This document shows positions 51,884 to 61,700 of a DNA stretch of 64,000 nucleotides, piece after piece. A model generated the notes under the pieces. It made no database searches, had not been told where the DNA came from, and saw nothing but the letters and a program-made list of their open reading frames with translations. Each line of letters begins with the position of its first letter. Position 1 is the first letter of the stretch. This DNA is from HdN1 sp964473645 (GTDB lineage: Bacteria; Pseudomonadota; Gammaproteobacteria; Pseudomonadales; Ketobacteraceae): contig CAYYPW010000022.1 in NCBI GenBank assembly GCA_964473645.1, forward strand, positions 1-64,000. The letters are read 5' to 3'. A program made the translations under genes and the position numbers.

Positions 51884-53278
51884 TTACTCAGGAATGACTA
51901 ATTCATGATCGCTTGCAGGGCGCTGATAATCCGCAAAAAAACGTTCGTCAAACACATGCTTATTCTTGAATAGCAGCATCAACCGAGTGATTTCTGCCTT
52001 GGAAAACGCTGGCATATCCAGTTGTGATTGTTCCGGGCTCCAACGGGCCAACACCTCTGGTTTCAGATAACCGAGTGTGACGGCCAGCGCTCTCAACTCG
52101 GTTCCATGGTAGGGCACAAAGATCGAACAATTTTTTACGGTCGCCTTGATAGTGCGGCTAAATCGCAGCGTGTCCCAAGCCAATTCGGGTGTTTCCCTGG
52201 GAAAACCCATAATAAAATCGGCACTGATCCAGGCGCCAGAATCCGTTGCAATGTCAAAGCGCTTGATTAATTCATCGTTCGCCATTTTTCGCTTGAGTAC
52301 ATTGCGCCGAAATACTTCGTTGCCATGTTGAATACCGATGTTCATCATCTTCAGGCCGACGGCCACCAATTTTTTCATTTTGTCGGCAGTAATGGTCTCC
52401 GGCGTGCTGTGGCAGATAAAGGGGATCTTAAAATCTGCATACATTTCGATAAATTCATCGAATTCATAAGGTGTCCAGGCTAAGAGCGTATCAGAGCAGA
52501 AATAGAGGCCTTCCCGATTTATTTTAGCCGCATGCTGGGTGGTGAGTATCTCCAGATCTCGACGCAGCACCGCCATGCTGTGCTTACGAAAAAACGGCGT
52601 TGGTGAGCGGCCATCGTAAATACGGGCTTGTGCCGGTGAATTGCAAAACGTGCATGGGTACGGGCAACCCCGATGCGCGATCAATGGCACCGGGCCAGAA
52701 AATTTATGTCGATCAAGTACGCTGTAATCCGGTGCGGGCAGTTCGTCTATCGCCACTCTAGCACCGGCTGGATTTTTCTGAAGGCTGCCATCCTGTCGTT
52801 TAAACCATAATCCTGGAATGTCCTGCAAAGCCTGCGCAGCTTGCATTCTGGAGCAAAGTTGTACCAACGCATTCTCACCTTCACCAATGCAAATGGCGTT
52901 AACCCGTGGGTGTGCGATGGCTTTCTCCGGCGCAAACGTCGAGAATACGCCGCCCATGATGACAAGGCCTGCAAAATCAGGGATGGCGTCCAACAGTTGC
53001 GTTGCCAGTGGGAATGCATCTTCTACCACAGACAGGGCCACAATATGCGGTTTAAAAAGCTGAATATGCTGACGAAATTCATCGAACACATCGGCACTGG
53101 GGCCTTCAGCAACGACGGTATTGGGCGGGCAGTTTACCCGCCGCCGATCTACAGCAGAAAATACCTCGACCTCAAAATCCCGCATTTTCAACACTGACGA
53201 TAAAATCAATATCGAAAGTGGAAAAACATCTGACCAGATATTGGGATAAACTAGCAAAATCTTTACTTTTGTAGGCAC
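51884..53278 (-). CDS. B12-binding-domain radical SAM protein
   Basis: The 464-residue protein has a Rossmann-like cobalamin-binding domain (about 1-150, with 'VIMGGVFSTFAPE' and 'ICIGEGE') and a radical SAM domain with CPYPCTFC (C205, C209, C212). The DxHxxG cobalamin motif is not present. This class catalyses methylation or other radical changes on peptides, lipids or cofactors. The start is GTG at 53278, with no ATG in a better position. It lies 29 bp after an unknown gene that is coupled to a TolC-like gene and the giant adhesin, so a link to surface export is possible. Confidence 0.85.
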   Translation of the reverse strand: MPTKVKILLVYPNIWSDVFPLSILILSSVLKMRDFEVEVFSAVDRRRVNCPPNTVVAEGPSADVFDEFRQHIQLFKPHIVALSVVEDAFPLATQLLDAIPDFAGLVIMGGVFSTFAPEKAIAHPRVNAICIGEGENALVQLCSRMQAAQALQDIPGLWFKRQDGSLQKNPAGARVAIDELPAPDYSVLDRHKFSGPVPLIAHRGCPYPCTFCNSPAQARIYDGRSPTPFFRKHSMAVLRRDLEILTTQHAAKINREGLYFCSDTLLAWTPYEFDEFIEMYADFKIPFICHSTPETITADKMKKLVAVGLKMMNIGIQHGNEVFRRNVLKRKMANDELIKRFDIATDSGAWISADFIMGFPRETPELAWDTLRFSRTIKATVKNCSIFVPYHGTELRALAVTLGYLKPEVLARWSPEQSQLDMPAFSKAEITRLMLLFKNKHVFDERFFADYQRPASDHELVIPE

Positions 53279-53307
53279 TAAGCGGTCTCATTTAACCAAA
53301 AGAGTTC

Positions 53308-54210
53308 TCACCGTCGCGCATTAAAGCGCTGGGCTTGATCCAGACATATTTGTAATTTTTCGACGTTAAAACGCAGTGCCGTAGAACGTGCTTCAGCAAA
53401 TATCACACACATCGCACTGTCATGCAGTGCCTCTCTACTGAGATCGTCAGCAAGATCGATGTTTGCCAATTGCTTTTGCAGTTGCACCCATTCTTTCTCG
53501 GATAGGCGTCTATCTGCAAAGGTGCCACTCAATATTGCACGCTCTGCCAAGGCAAAATCGCTCAACAAATTTTGATAGAGCATCATCTGGTAGCAGGAAT
53601 GCAACTGAAATTGTCCATCAGGGAACTTCAACAGTATTGGAAAAACGGGCGCCAATCGTGGGCAATAGCGATTTGGATAAGCTCGCCCTTTCCAATAGCG
53701 TTCAGCCAGGGCGGCATACACCTCAAAATCTTGCAGGGGATACAGGTTTGACTCCGCCAGCGGCAGAATTTCAATTTTGGGTTTTCGCATGTCAACACTG
53801 TCATTAGCGACGTCGATATAGAGACTTCCCCATTGCATGGCGTTTTGAAAATATTGATGTCTTAAGTTGCCCCAGATGCGTTTGGTACGACCGCCCTCAG
53901 CAATAAAGCGGCGTACTGCATGCATGGCGGGAGTCGTTGGAGCGTTGATTTCCGCATTCAGCAATTGCATAACGCCTTTGGTGATCTCCAGGCAAAAACC
54001 GGTGGGGTAGTCGCTTAAGCGAGGGTGGCCTTGCAACGTCTTTGCGACACCGGCATCGAACTGGTCTCGAATTCGCCATAGTTCCTGCAATAACACGTCA
54101 TGGCCTATGCTAAGCAGTTGTTGCGTCAAGCAAATTTGTCGCGCGTCGGGATCGAAGGGCGCTTCGGCGCGAGCTTGGCCCTCCAGAAAGTCCAGTGTCA
54201 ATTGGGTCAT
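53308..54210 (-). CDS. Hypothetical protein of the adhesin-TolC-rSAM operon
   Basis: I do not recognise this 300-residue soluble protein. It has no signal peptide or membrane segment. Conserved-looking stretches are 'DYPTGFCLEITKGVMQLL', 'GGRTKRIWGNLRHQYFQNA' and 'WKGRAYPNRYCPRL'. The last 100 residues are helical. The start ATG overlaps the TolC-like gene stop as ATGA, and a radical SAM gene follows 29 bp later. It may be a partner or substrate carrier of that enzyme; this is inference from context only. Confidence 0.7.
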   Translation of the reverse strand: MTQLTLDFLEGQARAEAPFDPDARQICLTQQLLSIGHDVLLQELWRIRDQFDAGVAKTLQGHPRLSDYPTGFCLEITKGVMQLLNAEINAPTTPAMHAVRRFIAEGGRTKRIWGNLRHQYFQNAMQWGSLYIDVANDSVDMRKPKIEILPLAESNLYPLQDFEVYAALAERYWKGRAYPNRYCPRLAPVFPILLKFPDGQFQLHSCYQMMLYQNLLSDFALAERAILSGTFADRRLSEKEWVQLQKQLANIDLADDLSREALHDSAMCVIFAEARSTALRFNVEKLQICLDQAQRFNARR

Positions 54211-55739
54211 TCGATTAATTTTATGACACCGTTATTCCACGATTGCATGACTTGCGCAATGGCGTTAGTCAAAGTGGCAATATTATCGTCAGGCACGGAT
54301 TCGGGCAGTGGGTCCATGCCAGCGGAGACATAAATTTGCCCTAGAGAATTATTCAGCTCCGCGTAGCTTTGATCACGTTGAAGCGCCGATTGGACAGCAT
54401 TCAATTCACCTTGAATCACGGCCAATTCGCCAACGCGATTACCTTCGGCACTGGCTTGCAATTGTTCATTGAGACGCTGGTCAATCTGGTAAATTTCTTC
54501 GGCGGATTTATAGCTGCGTAACGCTTCTTGATAATTGGCGCGGGCAACATGCAACTGCGCCAATACTGCCATACTCAATGCTTGGCGTTGAGTTTCCCCC
54601 ATCTTTTCACTCGCTTTGGCATATTGCATATGGGCAGGGCCTGAGAGAGTATTCATCAGATTCCAGGTAACGCGTGCCCCGTAATCTGCCCAGCGGTTGT
54701 TGACCAGATAGCCGTTGCTGTCATAGTTGGCCGTGGTATGAAATTCCAGGCCTGGCAACATACGCAGCATGGTTTTGCGGGTTTCGTCGGCACTGATTCG
54801 TTTCTGATAGCGGGCTTCCTGCAGTTCTGGACGCCGTGCCAGCGCCATTGCTTCAAGATGTGTCATCAACGTGTCGTCGATGACGAGGGTTGGCAGGGTG
54901 TGATTTTCTTGCACCGCCAGTTTTAATTCTTGATTGAATGGCAAGTTGATCAATGCACCCAATTGTGTTTTGGCCAGCATCAGGTCTTTGCGTTGAACCT
55001 CAAGTCGACGCAGGGTATCCAGCAATGCTCGGCGATAATTGAGCGCTTCGGTGGGAGCACTCAATTTTAGACGCTCAATGGTGGCGTTATCATCCAAAGC
55101 TTTCTGCACTCGAATCATCAGCGGATCAATGCGAGTCAGCAGATGATCTGCGGCAACCGCGCGCCAATAAGCAGAGCGTACTTGTTGAATAATATTGTTG
55201 ACTACCTTGCGACGCCGTTCTTCAGCGATCAATACACGGTCTGCCTGTTGTTTGGCAGTCACGTAGCTGACACCAAAATCCAGCACGTTCCATACCATGC
55301 TCAACTCCGCCACACGGCGATCTCGGTCGACAGAGGTTGAAGGTTCAAGCGATTGACTGTGCGTTTCTATGCTCTCGCTGGAGGAGGCTTGGGTGTTAGT
55401 GCGTCCGACATATCCCGCTTGGGCAGTAATACGTGGCAGCATGTCATAACGGGATAGCTCCGTTTGGCCAACGGCAAGCGCTTGCTCCATCATTTGCGTG
55501 CGATGTTCAAGGTTATACTTAATGGCACGCGCCATGGCTTCTTCGAGCACGAGTGGGCCGGTGAGCGGCTCCTGCTCTGCAAACATGGATTTTAGGTCTT
55601 GTTGCGCCTGCGCCTGTGTATCTGCCATGCTGAGGGGCTGGGGTGCAACTACGCAGCCACTGAGCAGTGAAATACTGAGTGTCAGTGCGCCTATAGAATT
55701 CATCCACATCGGTTGAGTGGAAGGTAAAGCCTTGTCCAT
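54207..55739 (-). CDS. TolC-like outer membrane channel lipoprotein
   Basis: The 510-residue protein belongs to the outer membrane efflux family: two repeated helical-barrel halves with long coiled helices and motifs such as 'LSMVWNVLDFGVSYVTAKQQ' and 'ARVTWNLMNTLSGPAH'. The lipobox LSGC (C29) predicts lipid anchoring as in OprM/CusC. It starts 51 bp after the giant adhesin gene, so it is probably the exit duct of a type I secretion system for it. No ABC transporter or membrane fusion protein is in the window. Confidence 0.9.
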   Translation of the reverse strand: MDKALPSTQPMWMNSIGALTLSISLLSGCVVAPQPLSMADTQAQAQQDLKSMFAEQEPLTGPLVLEEAMARAIKYNLEHRTQMMEQALAVGQTELSRYDMLPRITAQAGYVGRTNTQASSSESIETHSQSLEPSTSVDRDRRVAELSMVWNVLDFGVSYVTAKQQADRVLIAEERRRKVVNNIIQQVRSAYWRAVAADHLLTRIDPLMIRVQKALDDNATIERLKLSAPTEALNYRRALLDTLRRLEVQRKDLMLAKTQLGALINLPFNQELKLAVQENHTLPTLVIDDTLMTHLEAMALARRPELQEARYQKRISADETRKTMLRMLPGLEFHTTANYDSNGYLVNNRWADYGARVTWNLMNTLSGPAHMQYAKASEKMGETQRQALSMAVLAQLHVARANYQEALRSYKSAEEIYQIDQRLNEQLQASAEGNRVGELAVIQGELNAVQSALQRDQSYAELNNSLGQIYVSAGMDPLPESVPDDNIATLTNAIAQVMQSWNNGVIKLIE

Positions 55740-55790
55740 TAGAAATCCTTGAAGTAATCCTGACGTCGCCGCATTAAGGGTAGATTGAAT

Positions 55791-58700
55791 TTAGCCCGTC
55801 TGCCCGATCAAAGCCGCTTGTAGTTTTGCCACGTCGCGTTCAAAGGTAAACGCCACCGCATTCAGCGAGGCGGAAAATGGCATCGCGCCCTCAACGTTAT
55901 AAGCGCTAGGCGCATCAATGACATCGGAGAGAAGCAACAGCTCAATATCGTCGAAGGCTAAGACAATCGTTTCCTCAGTCAATATAGCGCTATCGAGAGT
56001 GCCTGCTTGTGCATCATCGTTGGGCTTTTCGTTGGCTTTCGGTGCGCTCGGTTCGTCTGTTGAAGCCTTGCTCTTGCCCACATTCATGGTGACTTTTGCA
56101 GTAGCTTCTGCCCCCTTGTTGTCGCGTGCGACGACAACGACTTCAAGCGTTCCTTCGTATCCGGGGGGCGGTGTGCCCTTGAAGGTGCCGCTATTCGAAT
56201 CGAATTTCAGCCAGCTCGGTAAAGGTTGGCCATTGGCCTGGCGTGCTTCTACGGTAATGCTGGCACTGGCATCTGAATGGGTGAACGTTCCATTCGGCAA
56301 TTGATAGCTGAAAGTGGAATTCTGAGTAAAGGAAATGCTCTCGGTTGAACGACTGGCAAAAAGCCCGGCAGGGGCGTTACTACTAGAAGGCGTTACTTCG
56401 ACAAAATTGGATGATGCCACCGATATGACAGGGGCTGGCGCGGTGACACTGGGTGTGAATGAGGGTGCCAAGCTGGTCACGAGGGGGCTGGAAGTAACGC
56501 TGAATACTGTTTCCGCATTACCACTTGCAACGATTCCGGTAAGGGGCGCAGCGGGTATCAGCGTGAGCGTTACTGGCGGTGGCGGTGCCACCGGCGGTAC
56601 GGCGGGTGGTGCTGCTGGCGTGATAATGACGATGGGAGGCGGTGGCGGTATTTCACGTTCCAGCGTCAGTCTCACCTCTTGTGTGGCCGTTGCGCCACTG
56701 AGGTCGGTGGCGACAATTTGTATGGACGTGATGCCTGCATTTGTGCCGTCAAGAGGTGGTGTGCCTGATAACACCAGCGTTGTACTGTCGAACTGCAGCC
56801 AATCGGGAAGTGCTTGCCCATCACTAAGTTGTGCGCTGAACTGCAAGCGGTCGCCTGCATCGATATCTGTAAACAGAGTGCTGTCTATAACGATAGGTGT
56901 AATGGGCCGTCCGATGGTGCCTGAACCGTTTGCTGCGTTGGCAAGACTGATGGGTGTGTCATTGCTATTTGCTACCGTCAGCACAAAATCTGTATTGGCA
57001 CTGGCATTGGTCTGATCGGCTACGGTAACGCGGATACTCAGTGAGCCTACATCGGCGTTGGTTGGCGTACCCGAGAAGGTCAACGTGCTTGCATTGAAGC
57101 TGAGCCATGCAGGTAAAGGAGCGCCATTGCTCAGCGTTGCAGAATAGGTCAGTGTGTCTGCGGGATCTACGTCAGCAAAATGCGTCGCAGACATTGTATA
57201 GTTGAATGAGCTGTCTTCGGTGGCAAGCTGTGCTGGAATCGCACTGACGACGAGCGGTGTATCGTTAATGCCGGTCACTGTGACTGTTACTTCTGTACTT
57301 TCGCTACTACCGCCTTGGTCATCGGTAAGAGTGACGCGTAGGGTGCGAGAGGTGGTCGTAGGATCGCTGCTGTTGGTATTGGAATAGGTCAAGTTACGAA
57401 TGAGTGCTTGTACGGCATTCGCATCAGCATTGGCATTGAGCGAGATCACCAGGTCATTAGCACCGGTTCCACCAGTGAAGGTGCCAATAGTGTTAACCCC
57501 ATAGGTAATCGTTGAACCTGAAATCCCGATTTGGTCGCTGTTATTGCCTTGGTTACGTATTGAAAGCACGTCTTCACTGTTAATGCGATTGGCGGTGATG
57601 CTGACAGTGATATTTCCACCGTTGAAGTTTGCGCTATCCAGGTCACTGACCATGGCATTGCTGTTGACATCTAGCAATACGGGATTGCCATCTTCTGTAA
57701 AGTTAACAATGTCACTGTTGAGATTGCCGTCCTGGGGCAGATCATTCGCAGCCGTAACGCTAATGATGAGTGTTTTGGTGTCGACGAGGCTGCCGTCCGA
57801 GCTGGTGAAATCGAAGGTTTCACTGCTGTTGTTTATCAGTGCGTTGACGGCTGCGGCATTGGGTATGTAGACATATTGGCCGCTGTTGCTGTTGACGTGT
57901 AGCGTGCCGTAGTTGCCGGTGCGCGAAATATCGTAGATGATGTTGTCGATCGTGATGTTGCCGTTGGTGCCACCCGTAATGCCGTAACTGAGGGTCGTGC
58001 CTTCAGCGTCGCTGGCGCTCAAGCTGCCGGTTTGATTGTTGAATGTATCGGTGACACTGGTGTCGGTCAGGTTGATCGCGGCGGGTGCAGTCAGAATTGG
58101 CGTATCGTTGGTCGCTGTAACGTTAATGGTCAGTGTCTGACTGTGGCTCAAAACGCCATCGGAAGAAGACAGCGTAAAGTTCTCGTTGGTATTGCCGGAG
58201 AGCGCATTCATCACCGAGGCATTGGGCACATAGACGTATTGGCCGCTGCCGCTGTTGAGGTAAAGCGTGCCGAAACTGCCCGTGCGCAAGACATCATAGA
58301 TAACGCTGTTAATAGTCGTACTGCCCCCAGTCGTGCCGCCTGTAATGCCATAGTTTAAAGTCGTACCTTCAGCATCGTTGGCACTTAAGGTACCCGTTTG
58401 ATTGCTGAAGGTATCTACAGCGCTAGTATCGGTCAGGTTAATCGCCGTCGTGGCCGCCAGGATTGGCGTATCGTTGGTGGCGTTAACGTTGATGGCTAGG
58501 GTCTGACTGTGGCTCAAGCTGCCATCGGAAGAAGACAACGTAAAGCTCTCGCTGGTATTGCCGGAGAGCGCATTGATCACCGAGGCATTTGGCACATAGA
58601 CGTATTGGCCAGTGCTGCTGTTGAGGTAAAGCGTGCCGTAACTGCCTGATCTCGATACATCGTAGGTGACACTGTTGATAGTGGTGCTGCCGCCAGAGGT

Positions 58701-61700
58701 CCCGCTAGTAATGCCATAAGTGAGGGTCGTACCTTCAGCGTCACTGGCGCTTAGGGTACCGGTTTGATTACTGAACGTATTGGCGGCGCTAGTGTCCGTC
58801 AGGCTGATCGCCGTAAGGGCAGTCAAAATCGGGGTGTCATTGGTAGCAGTAACGTTAATGGTCAGTGTCTGCGTATGGCTCAAGCTGCCATCGGACGAAG
58901 ACAGCATAAAGCTTTCACTAGTATTGCCGCTGAGTGTATTAATCACCGACGCATTGGGCACATAGACATACTGACCACTGCTGCTATTGAGATAAAGCGT
59001 GCCGTAATTGCCTGTTCTCGATACATCGTAGGTGACGCTGTTGATCGTGGTGCTGCTCGTCGTGCCGCCCGCGATGCCGTAACTGAGGGTTGTGCCTTCG
59101 GCATCGCTGGCGCTCAAGGTGCCGGTTTGATTACTGAAAGTATCGACGGCATTCGTTTCCGTCAGGCCGATTGCCGTGGGCGCGGTCAAAATCGGTGTGT
59201 CATTGGTTGCTGCAACGTTGACCATCAGGGTCTGGCTGTGACTCAAGCTGCCGTCAGACGAGGACAGCGTAAAGCTTTCACTGGTATTGGCAGTTAACGC
59301 ATTAATGGCCGAGGCATTGGGGACATAGACATATTGGCCGCTGCTGCTATTGAGACAAAGCGTGCCGTAGCTGCCTGTTCTCGATACATCGTAGGCGACG
59401 CTGTTGATCGTGGTGCTGCTTGTTGTGCCGCCGGTAATGCCGTAACTGAGGGTTGCACCTTCGGCATCGCTGGCGCTCAAGGTGCCGGTTTGATTACTGA
59501 AGCTATCGGTGGCACTAGTATCGGTCAGGCTAATCGCTGTCGCGGCGCCCAAAATCGGTGTGTCATTCGTCGCAGTAACGTTAATGGTCAGTGCCTGGCT
59601 GTGGCTCAAGCTGCCGTCAGACGAGGACAGCGTAAAGCTTTCACTGGTATTGGCGGTTAACGCATTAATGGCCGAGGCATTGGGGACATACACATACTGG
59701 CCGGCGCTGCTGCTGAGATAGAGGGTGCCGTAAGTGCCGACTCTCGACACATCGTACGTCACGCTATTGATGGTCGTGCTGCCGCCAGTCGTGCCGCCTG
59801 TAATGCCATAGTTTAAGATCGTGCCTTCAACGTCGCTGGCACTTAAGGTACCCGTTTGATTGCTGAAGGTATCGACGGCACTGGTATCGGTCAGGCTGAT
59901 CGCCGTCGTGGCTGTCAGGATTGGCGTATCGTTGGTGGCGGCAACGTTGATCGCTAGGGTCTGACTGTGACTTAGGCTGCCGTCGGAAGAAGACAACGTA
60001 AAGCTCTCGCTGGTATTGCCGGAGAGCGCATTAATCACCGACGCATTGAGCACATAGACGTATTGGCCACTGCTGCTGTTGAGATAAAGCGTGCCGTAGC
60101 TGCCTGTTCTCGATACATCGTAGGTGACGCTATTAATCGTCGTACTGCCGCCGGTGGTGCCGCCCGTTATGCCGTAACTGAGGGTCGTGCCTTCGGCATC
60201 ACTTGAGCTTAGCGTGCCCGTTTGATTACTAAAGCCATCGGTGGCATTGGTATCGATCAGACTGATCGCCGTCGGGGCGGTTAGAATCGGGGTGTCATTG
60301 GTCGCAGTAACGTTAATGGTCAGAGTCTGGCTGTGGCTGAAGCTGCCGTCAGAAGAAGACAACGTAAAGCTTTCACCGGTATTGGCAGTTAACGCATTAA
60401 TCGCCGAGGCATTGGGGACATACGCATATTGGCCGGAACTGCTGTTGAGATAGAGCGTACCGTAAGTACCGGCTCTCGACACATCGTAAGTCACGCTATT
60501 GATGGTTGTGTTGCCACCCGACGTACCACTGGTAATGCCGTAAGTGAGGGTCGTACCTTCAGCGTCACTAGCGCTTAGGGTGCCGGTTTGATTAGTGAAC
60601 GTGTTGGCGGCGCTAGTGTCCGTCAGGCTGATCGCCGTGGGGGCGCTCAGAATCGGGGCATCATTGACGCCAGTAACGTTGATTGTAAGTGTCTGGGTGT
60701 GGCTTAGACCGCCATCTGATGAGGACAGCGTGAAGCTTTCAGTGGTATTGGCGGATAACGCATTAATGGCCGAGGCATTGGGCACATAGACGTATTGGCC
60801 GCTGCTACTGTTGAGATAAAGCGTGCCATAGCTGCCCGTTCGTGAGACGTCGTAGGTGATGCTGTTGATCGTCGTACTACCGCCGGTAGTTCCACCTGTA
60901 ATGCCGTAACTGAGGGTCGTATCTTCAGCATCGCTGGCGCTTAAGGTGCCGGTTTGATTGCTGAAGCTGTCGACGGCACTGGTATCGGTCAGGCTGATCG
61001 CCGTCGAGGCCGCCAGGATCGGCGTATCGTTGGTGGCGCTAATGTTGATGGCTAGGGTTTGGGTGTGGCTTAAACTGCCATCAGACGAAGACAGCGTAAA
61101 GCTTTCACTGGTATTGCCGCTGAGTGCATTAATCGCCGAGGCATTGGGCACATAGACATACTGACCACTGCTGCTATTGAGGTAAAGTGTGCCGTAAGTG
61201 CCTGTTCTCGATATATCGTAGGTGACGCTGTTAATCGTCGTGCTGCCGCCAGTGGCACCACCCGTAATGCCGTAACTAAGGGTCGTGCCTTCCGCATCGC
61301 TGGCACTTAAGGTGCCCGTTTGATTGCTGAAGCTATCGACGGCATTAGTATCGGTCAGGCTGATGGCCGTGGGGGCGGTCAGAATTGGAGTGTCGCTTGT
61401 TGCAGTAATGTTAATGGTCAGGGTTTGGGAGTGACTCAAGCTGCCGTCAGACGTAGACAACGTAAAGCTTTCACTGGTATTGGCGGTTAACGCATTAATG
61501 GCCGAGGCATTGGGGACATACACATACTGGCCAGAGCTGCTGCTGAGATAGAGCGTACCGTAAGTTCCGACTCTCGACACATCGTAAGTCACGCTATTGA
61601 TGGTCGTGGTGCCACCCGTCGTTCCGCTGGTAATGCCGTAAGTGAGAGTCGTACCTTCAGCGTCACTGGCGCTTAGGGTACCGGTTTGATTAGTGAACGT

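Noticed and set aside
58764..59297. Long plus-strand open frames antisense to the adhesin (also 58032-58358, 59334-59660, 56335-57015)
   Set aside because: They are reading-frame shadows of the repetitive gene; the same peptide recurs at each repeat.
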